From assembly GCA_937951955.1 (NCBI GenBank), contig CALGAD010000060.1, positions 1 to 30,286 on the forward strand: DNA of 30,286 nt. The letters are read 5' to 3'. Positions 1 through 7,768 of this stretch are shown here, in pieces. The position numbers and the translations under genes are program-made. The notes below the pieces were generated by a model that was not told the DNA's origin, ran no database searches, and worked only from the letters and a program-made list of their open reading frames with translations. How positions within the stretch are numbered: position 1 is the stretch's first letter; each line of letters starts with the position of its first letter. Source of the DNA: an uncultured Bacillaceae bacterium (lineage in GTDB: Bacteria; Bacillota; Bacilli; Bacillales; Caldibacillaceae).

Positions 1-309
1 GCATTAGTTGATCGGCTGTGTGGAAAACTACCCGCTTGATCTCTGAAATTTCCTCCGCATTTTGAATTTCACTAGTTCCTGCTACAATATGAGCTGTAAA
101 TGTAAAATTATAGTATGATGACCTTTTTTACGGAATAAAACCTCATTCACCGCTATGATAGCACCGACTTTTACGTGTAAACCGGTTTCTTCACGGACTT
201 CACGAACCAGCGCCTGTTCTAGTGGTTCACCTTGTTCTACTGCACCACATGGACATATACAGCCAACATGAAGGATTAATCCGTTTCTTTTTTTGAGAAG
301 AAAGCAATT
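1..309 (-). pseudogene. Broken NUDIX hydrolase gene (runs off left edge)
   Basis: The reverse strand encodes a complete NUDIX box: G, five residues, E, seven residues, then REVREETGL (REVREETG at 181-204). The frame begins inside the ferredoxin 3' end with no ATG, GTG or TTG before the box, and it hits a stop at 82-84. The conserved continuation (FTAHIVAG...EEISEIKRVVFHT) lies in another frame. Adding one base to the run of six T at 124-129 would join the two frames without a stop. Just before the box, CPCG stands where family members usually have LPGG. The missing start, the frameshift and the altered loop together suggest decay. The frameshift alone could be a homopolymer sequencing error. 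NUDIX enzymes cleave nucleoside diphosphates linked to another moiety; the substrate is unknown here. Confidence 0.72.
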
Positions 310-524
310 GCTTTTTCCAAAAAGATTTGATCTTCCGGTAATAATTCTTCTTCATGAAAAATGGCATCCACCGGACAGACGACTTGACAGGCTCCACAAT
401 CAATACAGCGATCGGGATCAATGAAAAATTGATCATACCCTACTTCGATACAATCAGCTGGACAAACTTCCACACATTCACCATTTCTTTCCGTCATACA
501 TGGAGCGGTTATGACGTAGGCCAC
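276..524 (-). CDS. Seven-iron-type ferredoxin ([3Fe-4S][4Fe-4S])
   Basis: An 82-residue soluble electron carrier. Cysteines at 9, 17, 21 and 50 fit one cluster, and C25, C40, C43 and C46 (CxxCxxC) fit a [4Fe-4S] cluster. The seven-residue gap between C9 and C17, instead of CxxC, is the usual mark of a [3Fe-4S] site. Both halves carry the CP turn (C21-P22, C50-P51). The start is GTG at 522-524, preceded by AAGGGGGT at a good distance; the gene overlaps the 3' end of the upstream membrane protein by 16 nt, so the two are probably translated together. The C-terminal tail is acidic and helical. This differs from the single-cluster Fer of Bacillus subtilis and resembles the Thermus/Alicyclobacillus type. 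The redox partner cannot be told from context. Confidence 0.9.
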   Translation of the reverse strand: MAYVITAPCMTERNGECVEVCPADCIEVGYDQFFIDPDRCIDCGACQVVCPVDAIFHEEELLPEDQIFLEKAIAFFSKKETD

Positions 525-1015
525 GTCAGTTTACCCCCTTTTGTCTTTTTTGGATATACGAGAGTGATTTTAACCGTCAAATACACCCAAACGAGGAATG
601 GTATCAACACGAAAATGGTATTCGTTAATGAAAAAGTTTCTATAACGGCATACAGCATTAAGGGGGTCGTAAATGCATATGCCGTGATTTTCCAGAAATA
701 CTGGTAAGCCAGTTTGCGTTTTAACATTTTTGCCAGGAGAAATGCTAAAAAACTAAATGCCGTGATACTGACAACCATGATAAATACCGTTAAAAACGGG
801 TAAAGAACAAGAACCCCGATAAAAAACAGACTGTAGGAAATGTTTTCATACTGCTGAAAAATATCTGCCGAAAATTTGATGAGATTTGGTAAAAAAGCAA
901 TATGCATGAGTAGTAAAATGTAAATGATGGTTTTTTCCATCGGAATGCGATTCAAAAAAAATAGGGCATCTTTTTTCGGTAATAATAAACAATGTTTAAA
1001 TATTTTTACATACAT
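509..1015 (-). CDS. DUF1189-like membrane protein
   Basis: An integral membrane protein of 168 residues from the chosen start. I see about four hydrophobic spans, an N-terminal segment of the form KxFKxxLxxPKxxxxF followed by KTIIYILLL, and a C-terminal LVYPKKTKG. That layout is what I recall of DUF1189 proteins, which have no established biochemical function and are usually longer (about 250 residues). The open frame reaches back to an ATG at 1085-1087, but that codon has no ribosome binding site and adds a hydrophilic stretch. The ATG at 1013-1015 is preceded by GGGGGATGGGG. It lies 90 nt (from the chosen start) downstream of the rRNA methyltransferase gene and overlaps the ferredoxin start. 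The family call is moderate; membrane location is firm. Confidence 0.65.
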   Translation of the reverse strand: MYVKIFKHCLLLPKKDALFFLNRIPMEKTIIYILLLMHIAFLPNLIKFSADIFQQYENISYSLFFIGVLVLYPFLTVFIMVVSITAFSFLAFLLAKMLKRKLAYQYFWKITAYAFTTPLMLYAVIETFSLTNTIFVLIPFLVWVYLTVKITLVYPKKTKGGKLTWPTS

Positions 1016-1105
1016 CCCCATCCCCCATTTTTTGAAAAAAGATTTCCATAGTGTAACATACGGAGTCTTTCGTATCAGAAAATGCATTGATGACTAGTGA
1101 TTGTA

Positions 1106-1981
1106 CTAGCTTCTTCCGACAATAATTTCAAGACTTACCGTTATCTCCATTGCCTCTTTGCGAAGAAATTCGTCGATTTTTTCTTTTTTCACTGACCAGG
1201 ATAGCGGTGTCATTTCCACGAGGGCGCGTAAATGTTCACCGCTTAATTCAACCGTATAATGAACTTCTTCGTGAGCAATTAGCTGAAAATTTTCTTTAAA
1301 ATGTTTAACTATAGATTCATTGGAATACGTTTGCTTGTCCGGACTGTCAAATAAAGCCTCACGTACCTCCCGTAAATAATCCCCTGTAGGCACGACTTTG
1401 ATCAAGATTCCGTCTTTTTTTAACAAGCGGTGGAATTCTTGATAATTTGAAGGAGATAAAATATTCAAGATCACATTAAATTGTCCATCCTGAAATGGCG
1501 TGTTCGCTAAGTCAGCCACACACCAGATAACATCATCATAATTTTTCGCCGCGACAAAAATTCCCTCTTTAGCAATATCAATACCGACTCCCACAACATT
1601 CCCATTCGTTTTTAAATATTCATGACATAAAGTATGTAAATGAGTTCCTTCTCCACAGCCAGAATCGAGTAGCAGCAGTTCATCGTTTTGGAAGGCAACG
1701 AATTCCTCAATTTTTTCCTTAATTGCCTGCAATACAGGAGCAAAGAAGGATCCTTCTTTCATCAATTGTTGTCTTGCTTCAAATAATGCTTTATCGTATT
1801 TCGATTTTGCCGGCCTCGTTAACAAGTTTACATAACCTTGTTTAGCAAAATCAAAAGAGTGGTTGTTCTGACAAACGAGTTGTTTTAAGTCAACTACACT
1901 CATCCCCGCTTCACATAACGGACAGCGGAATATTTCCTCATACCGTTTCGCAAATAGCGCTCTTCTTGTCTTTTTTCGCAA
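1106..1981 (-). CDS. rlmA: 23S rRNA (guanine-N1)-methyltransferase, RlmA/YxjB type
   Basis: A 291-residue SAM-dependent methyltransferase. An N-terminal zinc ribbon (C20-x2-C23, C37, H41 in FRCPLC and CQNNH) is followed by the family signature DFAKQGYVNLL and, near residue 103, the SAM-binding loop DSGCGEG. This order matches RlmA(I)/RlmA(II) (TlrB), which methylate G745 or G748 in 23S rRNA helix 35; Gram-positive members usually act on G748 and can influence tylosin-class macrolide binding. The longest frame starts with GTG at 2012-2014, but TTG at 1979-1981 has GAGAGGG six bases upstream and gives the usual family N-terminus. The open frame is uninterrupted and the length is normal. The exact target base is inferred. 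Confidence 0.88.
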   Translation of the reverse strand: MRKKTRRALFAKRYEEIFRCPLCEAGMSVVDLKQLVCQNNHSFDFAKQGYVNLLTRPAKSKYDKALFEARQQLMKEGSFFAPVLQAIKEKIEEFVAFQNDELLLLDSGCGEGTHLHTLCHEYLKTNGNVVGVGIDIAKEGIFVAAKNYDDVIWCVADLANTPFQDGQFNVILNILSPSNYQEFHRLLKKDGILIKVVPTGDYLREVREALFDSPDKQTYSNESIVKHFKENFQLIAHEEVHYTVELSGEHLRALVEMTPLSWSVKKEKIDEFLRKEAMEITVSLEIIVGRS

Positions 1982-2064
1982 TCGTATCCCTCTCTTTACT
2001 TCCTTTGCAATCACTATAATAACATTTTCTCATGAAATAAAGAATTTTGATTCTTTCTTGCAAA

Positions 2065-2095
2065 AATAAAAAGCCACGGAATTAAACCGTAGCTT
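2065..2095 (-). terminator. Intrinsic terminator of the 42-residue peptide gene
   Basis: Nine-base arms (2071-2079 and 2087-2095, one G-U pair) with a seven-base loop, followed on the minus strand by a T-rich run. It lies 11 bp past the stop codon of the small membrane peptide. Confidence 0.8.
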
Positions 2096-2105
2096 CGCAG
2101 AAATA

Positions 2106-2234
2106 TTATAAAATTCCGAGCAAACCGGAAAGATGGGAAATTCCCCAGCAACCCGCAACTAATAAAAGTGTCACAATAATCGGATAAATAATGACGATAC
2201 CAACATTAAGAAGATTTTTTAATACTTTATTCAT
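2106..2234 (-). CDS. 42-residue single-span membrane peptide
   Basis: A short gene encoding 42 residues that starts MNKVLKNLLNVGIV and ends SGLLGIL. Residues about 10-40 form one hydrophobic span containing a single cysteine in AGCWG, with a basic N-terminus (K3, K6), so it should sit in the cytoplasmic membrane with the N-terminus inside. AAGGAGC lies eight bases before the ATG, a promoter-like pair lies upstream at 2260-2288, and an intrinsic terminator follows directly. A gene this small with a full set of signals is likely real. I do not recognise a family. It is convergent with nothing and sits in the same orientation as both neighbours, upstream of the methyltransferase. A toxin or small regulatory membrane peptide are both possible. 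Confidence 0.68.
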   Translation of the reverse strand: MNKVLKNLLNVGIVIIYPIIVTLLLVAGCWGISHLSGLLGIL

Positions 2235-2259
2235 TGATCTTGCTCCTTTATATAACAGT

Positions 2260-2288
2260 TTAACAAAGTTCAGAAATTAATTTGTCAA
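2260..2288 (-). promoter_or_regulatory. Candidate sigma-A promoter of the 42-residue peptide
   Basis: On the minus strand a perfect TTGACA (2283-2288) is followed, 17 bases later, by TGTTAA (2260-2265), 26 bp from the start codon. The -35 is exact and the -10 is weak. Confidence 0.5.
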
Positions 2289-2366
2289 TTTTCTAATATA
2301 ATATACTTTAACGTATTTACGCTTATTTGCCAAGTGGATTAATAATATTTTTCCCATTATGTAATT

Positions 2367-3587
2367 TTACAACGCCTGACTTTTATCGTTTTGTACTTGT
2401 TCTCCTTTCCATTTGACAAAAAGAAAATAAAGACTAATGAAGAGCATCCCGAAACTATTGATTACCAATTGTTGGCTAGCCGTTAAATGATGCGACAGTA
2501 TGCCAGCCAGCACTCCTCCAAGGGGAATTGTTGTGACTAAAAAACTGTCAAGAACCGATACAACCCTACTTAACAAATCGACTGATACCGTCGTTTGGAT
2601 GTAACTAACGATATACACATTGATGATTCCAATTGGAATATTGGCAAAACCATATAAAACCATCGATAGCACACCATGATCCACCAACACACTTAGAAGG
2701 TAAAAAACAAAACTGACGAAAGGAAATATTGTCATTAAAGTTTTGATCGAGTATTTCGATAACCTGTACGATAAGATCGATCCAGTTGCAGAACCGATTC
2801 CAGCACTTAATAAAAATAAACTATATGCGTGTAAACCGATTTTATCATCAACAAATTCGGGTAAAACGGCTGAAGTCAGACCGGCAAAAAAGTTATATAC
2901 AAAAAATGGCAATAACAGAAAAATAAAGGAAGGTTTCACTAAATATTTAACCCCGGCAATTAAATCAGCTTTATATTTTTGCAACTGGAATTTTTGTGCT
3001 GGCTTATTTTTTAAAGGGTACTGGATGAACGTGAAAAATATTGCCGCTAGTAAAAAAGCAACTGCATTAAACAGATATAGAGATTCAATACTGATAAACA
3101 ATATGATTAAGCCAAATACACCTTTCATGGATAAGTCAATGACTTCTTGACAGGTGTTGATTAATGAATTATATTTCGGTATCGTTTCCTTCTGCATTAG
3201 TTGCGGAACAATAGCGATTTCCGCTGTTCCTTGAATATTTTCCAGAAAGGAAATACAAGCAATCACTAAAAGAATGATCCATACATTTTCGAGACCGAAG
3301 TAAAAGGATACAGGGATTATCAGCATTAAGAAAAACTGAATAAATTGGGATCCCTTTAATATTTTATGCTTGTTATGATATTCCACCCACGGGCCAAACA
3401 GAAAGTTAAACACTTTTGGCACCATCGTAAAAGCGGTTGCCAGTCCGGTATAAAATGTGTCATTCGTCAAGTAATATACATGCCAAATCACTGCGATGCG
3501 ATAAATACTATCACCAAAAGTGGATGTCAGCCTTCCTAAAAAAAGCAATTTGGCATTTTTATTAATTCTCCTCACCCCCAAAAACAC
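2367..3587 (-). CDS. MFS transporter, DHA3-like drug efflux type
   Basis: A 406-residue protein with about 12 hydrophobic spans. The N-terminus (LLFLGRLTSTFGDSIYRIA) resembles the MefA-like DHA3 branch of the major facilitator superfamily, which exports macrolides and other small molecules by proton exchange. The loop after span 2 is FGPWVEYHNKHK, a variant of the usual G-x-x-x-D-R-x-x-R-K motif in which the arginines are not kept, so activity or substrate is uncertain. The start is unclear: the longest frame uses GTG at 3585-3587, and another GTG lies four codons in; neither has a clean ribosome binding site. It stands alone, with a very AT-rich upstream region. The substrate cannot be told. 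Confidence 0.78.
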   Translation of the reverse strand: MFLGVRRINKNAKLLFLGRLTSTFGDSIYRIAVIWHVYYLTNDTFYTGLATAFTMVPKVFNFLFGPWVEYHNKHKILKGSQFIQFFLMLIIPVSFYFGLENVWIILLVIACISFLENIQGTAEIAIVPQLMQKETIPKYNSLINTCQEVIDLSMKGVFGLIILFISIESLYLFNAVAFLLAAIFFTFIQYPLKNKPAQKFQLQKYKADLIAGVKYLVKPSFIFLLLPFFVYNFFAGLTSAVLPEFVDDKIGLHAYSLFLLSAGIGSATGSILSYRLSKYSIKTLMTIFPFVSFVFYLLSVLVDHGVLSMVLYGFANIPIGIINVYIVSYIQTTVSVDLLSRVVSVLDSFLVTTIPLGGVLAGILSHHLTASQQLVINSFGMLFISLYFLFVKWKGEQVQNDKSQAL

Positions 3588-3631
3588 TTCAGAATTTCAC
3601 AAAATCTTTTTTTATATAATTCCCATATTAT

Positions 3632-3645
3632 TTATAATATTATAA
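3632..3645. repeat. 14-bp AT-only perfect palindrome
   Basis: TTATAATATTATAA lies about 45 bp upstream of the MFS transporter start, in a stretch with many TATAAT-like hexamers. It could be part of the promoter or an operator; composition alone makes such palindromes common. Confidence 0.4.
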
Positions 3646-3694
3646 TATACTAAAATATTAATACGACTCAACTTACTGCACGAAGGATTAAAAT

Positions 3695-3740
3695 AAAAAA
3701 AGTGCAGTTTTGAAAAAAGATTAACAACCCCTGCACTTTT
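3695..3740 (-). terminator. Intrinsic terminator of the GNAT gene
   Basis: Arms GTGCAG (3702-3707) and CTGCAC (3731-3736), extended by A/T pairs, enclose a loop of about 23 bases. On the minus strand a run of seven T follows. It lies 10 bp past the acetyltransferase stop. Confidence 0.75.
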
Positions 3741-3749
3741 CAAACCGAA

Positions 3750-4274
3750 TTATTGGATGCTGCGCTCCAGAATATATGAATTATATTCATGATCGGTAGG
3801 ATGTTTTCTTTCATAAAGTTTGCGAAAGCCTAAGGCATGATAAAATTTCTGACCTAAATCATTGACGGTAAGGACCGATACTTGCTGTTTTATGGCTCCT
3901 AGTTGTACCTGCTGTTCGGTCAAATAGTGGATAAGCCGGCTGCCGATTCCCTGGCGGAGATAGTTTAAATCAAGATAGATCACATAAATGATACCGACAC
4001 CAGTTTCCCATAATCCCCCTCCTGCAGCACCCACAACCTTTCCATCCACGCGGGCAACGATATAGCCGTTCCATTTTTCATTTGTCTCTTTTATCTCTCT
4101 TAATACCCGTTCTTCATTGTAATATTCCTGGATTGCCTTTTTGGCAATTTCTTGATTCCGATTATTTCTAACCGTATAGGCGTATCCTTTGCTGCAAATT
4201 TCAATAATTCTTTGGACATCCTTCGGGACAGCTTTCTCCACAACAATGATTTGCCCATCTTTCGTTTGTTCCAT
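3750..4274 (-). CDS. GNAT-family N-acetyltransferase
   Basis: A 174-residue cytosolic acetyltransferase. The acetyl-CoA pyrophosphate loop is R-Q-G-I-G-S (motif A, in LNYLRQGIGSRLI), preceded by the β4 strand IIYVIYLDL and followed by the typical N-D-L-G-Q-K-F-Y-x-x-L-G-F motif B. The acceptor is not predictable. The open frame extends back to 4454, but GGAGGAAGAATC stands directly before ATG at 4272-4274 and the added 60 residues have no GNAT character, so the shorter start is chosen. A terminator upstream (4402-4427) separates it from the binding-protein gene, so it is likely its own transcription unit. Confidence 0.87.
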   Translation of the reverse strand: MEQTKDGQIIVVEKAVPKDVQRIIEICSKGYAYTVRNNRNQEIAKKAIQEYYNEERVLREIKETNEKWNGYIVARVDGKVVGAAGGGLWETGVGIIYVIYLDLNYLRQGIGSRLIHYLTEQQVQLGAIKQQVSVLTVNDLGQKFYHALGFRKLYERKHPTDHEYNSYILERSIQ

Positions 4275-4397
4275 GATTCTTCCTCCAAAAATAAGTTTGT
4301 TAATATCATATAATAGCAGGTTAAAAAATCGCAAAATATTTCCTCTATATTTTAAGCTTTCACCAGTAAAAATAATATGAAGCCATTCGAAAACAAT

Positions 4398-4427
4398 GAA
4401 AAAGGAGAGACACCTCAGTCTCTCCTT
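4398..4427 (-). terminator. Intrinsic terminator of the ABC importer operon
   Basis: Ten-base perfect arms (4402-4411 and 4418-4427) with a six-base loop, continuing into a T-run on the minus strand, 27 bp past the binding-protein stop. It closes the importer operon. Confidence 0.85.
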
Positions 4428-4453
4428 CTTATTTCTCTGATCTTGATCTATCA

Positions 4454-5764
4454 TTATTGATTTACCTCATCCAGTGCTTGTTGTGCAGCTTTTTGTGCTT
4501 CATCCAATACTTCTTGAGCCGGCATATTTTCTAATTCTAGTTTATCAGCAGCTACCGATAACACATCCCAAATTTTCGTTCCCGTTGGATCGATAAAGCG
4601 AGGTGATGCATGTAAAGCCTGCTGATAAGGAACAGCAGCATAAGGATTTTCTTCTACAAATTGCTTGTATTCTGCTACATCATTCGTCGATTCGCGTACC
4701 GGGATATAACCGATTTTCATCGACCATTGGGCTTGCACCTCGGGACTTGTAAAATAGGCAATCCATTTAAATGCGGCATCTTTTATTTTTTGATCATTTG
4801 CTTTAGGAATGAACAAATAGATGCCATTTGCCACTGGCTTTGGTTCGTTGCCGTTCATACCGGGCTGTTCTCGGGCGTCAATGAATGAAAAATCTAAATC
4901 TCCCCGGTCTCCCGAAGAACCGGTATAACTGCCGGCTTTGCCAGTCATTACGTGGTCAATCGTTTTATACCAATATTCCCAGCCCTGTCCACCGGTGATA
5001 ATACCCATCGCTTTTTCTTCATGAATTTGTTTCCGGGCAAATTCCCACGCTTCTACCCACTCTGGCGAATTGATCAAGACTGTTTTTCCATCTTCACTGA
5101 GGAATTTCCCACCATTACTTAAGGCCATATCGATTAAGTTACCATTCCCCCACATAATCATATGTCCATATTCGGCATCGGTTTTTTCCTGGATGATTTT
5201 TGAGCTTTCAGCCAAATTTTCCCAGGAAGCAAATGCTTCATCCGGATCTACTCCAGCTTCTTGATATATGTTTTTGTTATAATACATGATCTGTGTTGTA
5301 CCATAAGCGGGAAGTGCATATACTTTCCCCTCATAGATGGCTGGTTCTAAAAATACTTGAAGGAAATCGTCTCTATTAAAATCATCTCCACTCATATAAT
5401 CATCTAAAGGTTCTAAAATACCGTCATCTCCACCATAAGCATGGGCTAAATCTATATCGCCGAGGAAGACAGCCGGTGCATCCTGCGCGGCTAAAGCCGC
5501 CTGTACTTTTTGCCAAGTTTCATCATAATCGGACTGCTGTACGCCTTTTACGACCACTTCATCTTGTGATTGATTGAACTCTTCAATAATCGCTTGCATC
5601 GTTTCACCGGCAACGGAACCGAGACCATACCAAAACTCGATTTCTACCGGTCCGTCTCCATTCGACGAACCTTCAGAGCCTTCTGTTGTTGAAGAATTAC
5701 TGGAACAGGCAAATAAGAAAGAGATTAGTAAAACGAGTAATGAAAGAAGCTTTAGCTTTTTCAT
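4454..5764 (-). CDS. ABC importer substrate-binding lipoprotein (UgpB-like, family 1)
   Basis: A 436-residue extracellular binding protein anchored as a lipoprotein. The signal peptide starts MKKLKLL and ends in the lipobox LFAC with the modified Cys at 20, followed by a Ser/Gly/Thr/Glu-rich linker. The mature part opens with VEIEFWYGLG and contains QIMYYNKNIY, both typical of the family that binds sugars, sugar polymers or glycerol-3-phosphate. The longest frame starts four codons earlier, but the GGAG directly abuts that ATG, so ATG at 5762-5764 (about 12 bases from GGAG) is preferred. It is the last gene of the importer operon, 38-50 bp after the second permease. The substrate is not determined; the upstream PHP and HAD enzymes hint at a phosphorylated or ester compound. 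Confidence 0.87.
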   Translation of the reverse strand: MKKLKLLSLLVLLISFLFACSSNSSTTEGSEGSSNGDGPVEIEFWYGLGSVAGETMQAIIEEFNQSQDEVVVKGVQQSDYDETWQKVQAALAAQDAPAVFLGDIDLAHAYGGDDGILEPLDDYMSGDDFNRDDFLQVFLEPAIYEGKVYALPAYGTTQIMYYNKNIYQEAGVDPDEAFASWENLAESSKIIQEKTDAEYGHMIMWGNGNLIDMALSNGGKFLSEDGKTVLINSPEWVEAWEFARKQIHEEKAMGIITGGQGWEYWYKTIDHVMTGKAGSYTGSSGDRGDLDFSFIDAREQPGMNGNEPKPVANGIYLFIPKANDQKIKDAAFKWIAYFTSPEVQAQWSMKIGYIPVRESTNDVAEYKQFVEENPYAAVPYQQALHASPRFIDPTGTKIWDVLSVAADKLELENMPAQEVLDEAQKAAQQALDEVNQ

Positions 5765-5814
5765 TCGAATTACCATCTCCTTTGATCATAGTTTTTTATT
5801 AAACTTTTCAACTA

Positions 5815-6663
5815 TTAACCCTTTATTCCCGCAGAAGTACTGACGGTGCCAATAAAGTATTTTTGCAGGATAAAATAAACTAGTAATAGAGGGACTACTG
5901 AAAGTGCAGTTGCAGCCATGAGTAATGGAAAAGTATCTGCAAATGTACCTTGAGTGCTAAAAAATCGATTTAAACCGACAGAAATTAAATAGTTTTCCTC
6001 ACTCTTCGTAATCAAGGATGGCCATAAATAATTATTGAAATTACCGATAAAACTCAAAATGGACGCATTGATCATGGCATTTTTCGAAAGCGGTGCGACA
6101 ATTCGCCATAAGATCAGCCATTCCGATGCCCCATCAGCACGAGCGGCTTCTATCAATTCTCGTGGAACTTTTAGGAAATTTTGCCGCAACAAAAAGATCG
6201 TAAAAACATTCGCCAGATTGGAAACGATAATGCCGTTTAATGAATCCATCAATCCCATGCGTGCGATAATGACATAACTCGGTACATAGGTAGCCGCTCC
6301 TGGAAGCATATATGTACTTAAAACAATCATGAAAAGTGCATGTCGTCCTTTGAATTCCATATGAGATAAAGCATAGGCCAATAAACTTGACAAAAATAAC
6401 TGGACTAAAACGATCACACTCGCAGTGAAGAAACTATTCCATAAAAATCGTAAAAACGGGGCAGCCTCTAAAGCACGAGGAAAATTGGACCATTGCGGGT
6501 CACTCGGTAAAAAAGTCATCGAGCTTCCCAAAACTTCGTCCGTTGTTTTTAGTGAACTAAGAATCATCCAAACCATCGGATAGAACATAAAAAGACCGAT
6601 ACAAAGCAATATGATAAACAGGATGGTCTTTTCCATGGTATAGGTTTTAGCCATCCAATCCAC
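5815..6663 (-). CDS. ABC importer permease, MalG/UgpE type
   Basis: A 282-residue inner-membrane permease with six hydrophobic spans. The EAA loop that docks the ATPase is clear: EAARADGASEWLILWRIVAPL. The N-terminal YPMVWMILSSLKTTDEV is typical of the second permease of carbohydrate (CUT1) importers. Its start lies 2 bp after the stop of the first permease, so the two are translationally coupled. No ATP-binding subunit is encoded in the window. In Bacillus relatives a shared ATPase such as MsmX commonly energises CUT1 importers, so its absence is expected, not a defect. Substrate is unknown. Confidence 0.9.
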   Translation of the reverse strand: MDWMAKTYTMEKTILFIILLCIGLFMFYPMVWMILSSLKTTDEVLGSSMTFLPSDPQWSNFPRALEAAPFLRFLWNSFFTASVIVLVQLFLSSLLAYALSHMEFKGRHALFMIVLSTYMLPGAATYVPSYVIIARMGLMDSLNGIIVSNLANVFTIFLLRQNFLKVPRELIEAARADGASEWLILWRIVAPLSKNAMINASILSFIGNFNNYLWPSLITKSEENYLISVGLNRFFSTQGTFADTFPLLMAATALSVVPLLLVYFILQKYFIGTVSTSAGIKG

Positions 6664-6665
6664 CT

Positions 6666-7538
6666 CTAATAGTAAACGTATTTTTTGGATATTTTCATGG
6701 ATAAAAATGATAAGATTGCGGAGATAATGAGGATTAAAACAGCGACAGCAGTAGCCGTTCCCATATTAAACTGCTGGAATGCAAATTCATAATACAAATA
6801 TAATAATGTTCTTGTACTACCAGCAGGGCCACCTTGAGTCAGGACATTGATTTGATCGAACGCTTGCAGTGAATCTAAAGATAAAATGATAAACAAAAAC
6901 AATGTGGTTGGCGATACAAGGGGGATTAAAATATAGCGAACTTTAGCCAAAAGGCTCGCTCCTTCAATATCCGCTACTTCAAAGAGATCCTGAGGAATCT
7001 TTGTTAAAGCATCAGAAAAAAACAGCATTGCCCAGCCGATATTTTTCCAAACTGTCACAATGATCACTGCCCACATGGCTGTATCGGAGTCAGTAAGCCA
7101 ATTGAGTTTTGGCAATCCTAGCAAACTAAAAAATTGATTAATCGGTCCGACTTGTGGATCGAACATCCAGGACCAGACAATGGACATGCCGATCATCGGT
7201 GTAATCCATGGGGCAAACATGAGACCTTGTAAAAAGACGACATTTCGGCGTAACCGGTTCAACATGACTGCGAAAATAAACCCAAAAACAATCGTCGGTA
7301 TGACCGTTCCAGCGGTAAAAAACAGTGTATTGAGCAATGCTTGTAGAAAAGATGCATCCTTTAATAATTTTATATAGTTATCAAGACCGACATATTCATA
7401 AGTGGGACTGATGTAATCCCAGTTCGTAAAACTTAACCAGACGGAAACGAATAACGGGATAATCCAGAAGATTAGCAGGGGAATGCATGGGATTGCTACA
7501 AAGAGAAGAATTTGCCAGAAATTTGCTTTATTATTCAT
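6666..7538 (-). CDS. ABC importer permease, MalF/UgpA type
   Basis: A 290-residue permease, first gene of the importer operon. Six spans, an N-terminal LLIFWIIPLFVSVWLSFTNW typical of UgpA/MsmE-system permeases, the periplasmic-side LDNYIKLLKD segment, and the EAA loop EVADIEGASLLAKVRYILIPL. The ATG at 7536-7538 is preceded by GAGGGAAGG. It works with the MalG-type permease and the lipoprotein encoded just downstream. A promoter-like pair and a hairpin-forming inverted repeat lie about 180-230 bp upstream, giving this operon its own control separate from the HAD/PHP genes. Confidence 0.9.
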   Translation of the reverse strand: MNNKANFWQILLFVAIPCIPLLIFWIIPLFVSVWLSFTNWDYISPTYEYVGLDNYIKLLKDASFLQALLNTLFFTAGTVIPTIVFGFIFAVMLNRLRRNVVFLQGLMFAPWITPMIGMSIVWSWMFDPQVGPINQFFSLLGLPKLNWLTDSDTAMWAVIIVTVWKNIGWAMLFFSDALTKIPQDLFEVADIEGASLLAKVRYILIPLVSPTTLFLFIILSLDSLQAFDQINVLTQGGPAGSTRTLLYLYYEFAFQQFNMGTATAVAVLILIISAILSFLSMKISKKYVYY

Positions 7539-7712
7539 AGCCTTCCCTCAATCTTCCAATAATGGGAAAAGCCGGGAAACAAATCCATAATTTGTAGAAA
7601 ACAGTTTCCCAAGAACGGGGATCTTTGCTTTGAAATTAAACCAAATCTTTTCCTCTCTTTATGAGCAATCCTGTCCATCCTTTGCTTAACTCCCGTTTCG
7701 GTAAAAGCAAAA

Positions 7713-7738
7713 ATTTCGAAAGCGAATGCCTTCGAAAT
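7713..7738 (-). promoter_or_regulatory. Inverted repeat / leader hairpin or operator of the importer operon
   Basis: TTTCGAAAGC at 7714-7723 faces GCCTTCGAAA at 7728-7737 across four bases, with a further A-T pair outside. In minus-strand RNA the arms pair over 11 positions with one G-U. It starts 2 bp downstream of the candidate -10, so it would overlap the transcription start. The 9-10 bp half-sites fit a dimeric repressor; a 5' RNA stem is the alternative. Confidence 0.55.
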
Positions 7739-7739
7739 C

Positions 7740-7768
7740 ATAATTAATAAATTGAAAAGAGCAGTCAA
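7740..7768 (-). promoter_or_regulatory. Candidate promoter of the importer operon
   Basis: Minus-strand TTGACT (7763-7768) and AATTAT (7740-7745), 17 bases apart. The -35 matches five of six consensus bases; the -10 is weaker. Position beside the inverted repeat supports it. Confidence 0.4.

Noticed and set aside
354..707. 117-codon plus-strand frame opposite the ferredoxin and DUF1189-like genes
   Set aside because: It is the complement of two well-supported genes and shows no coding pattern of its own.
3632..3645. AT palindrome as a strong operator
   Set aside because: It is all A and T in a region almost without G or C, so chance occurrence is likely; kept only as a low-confidence feature.
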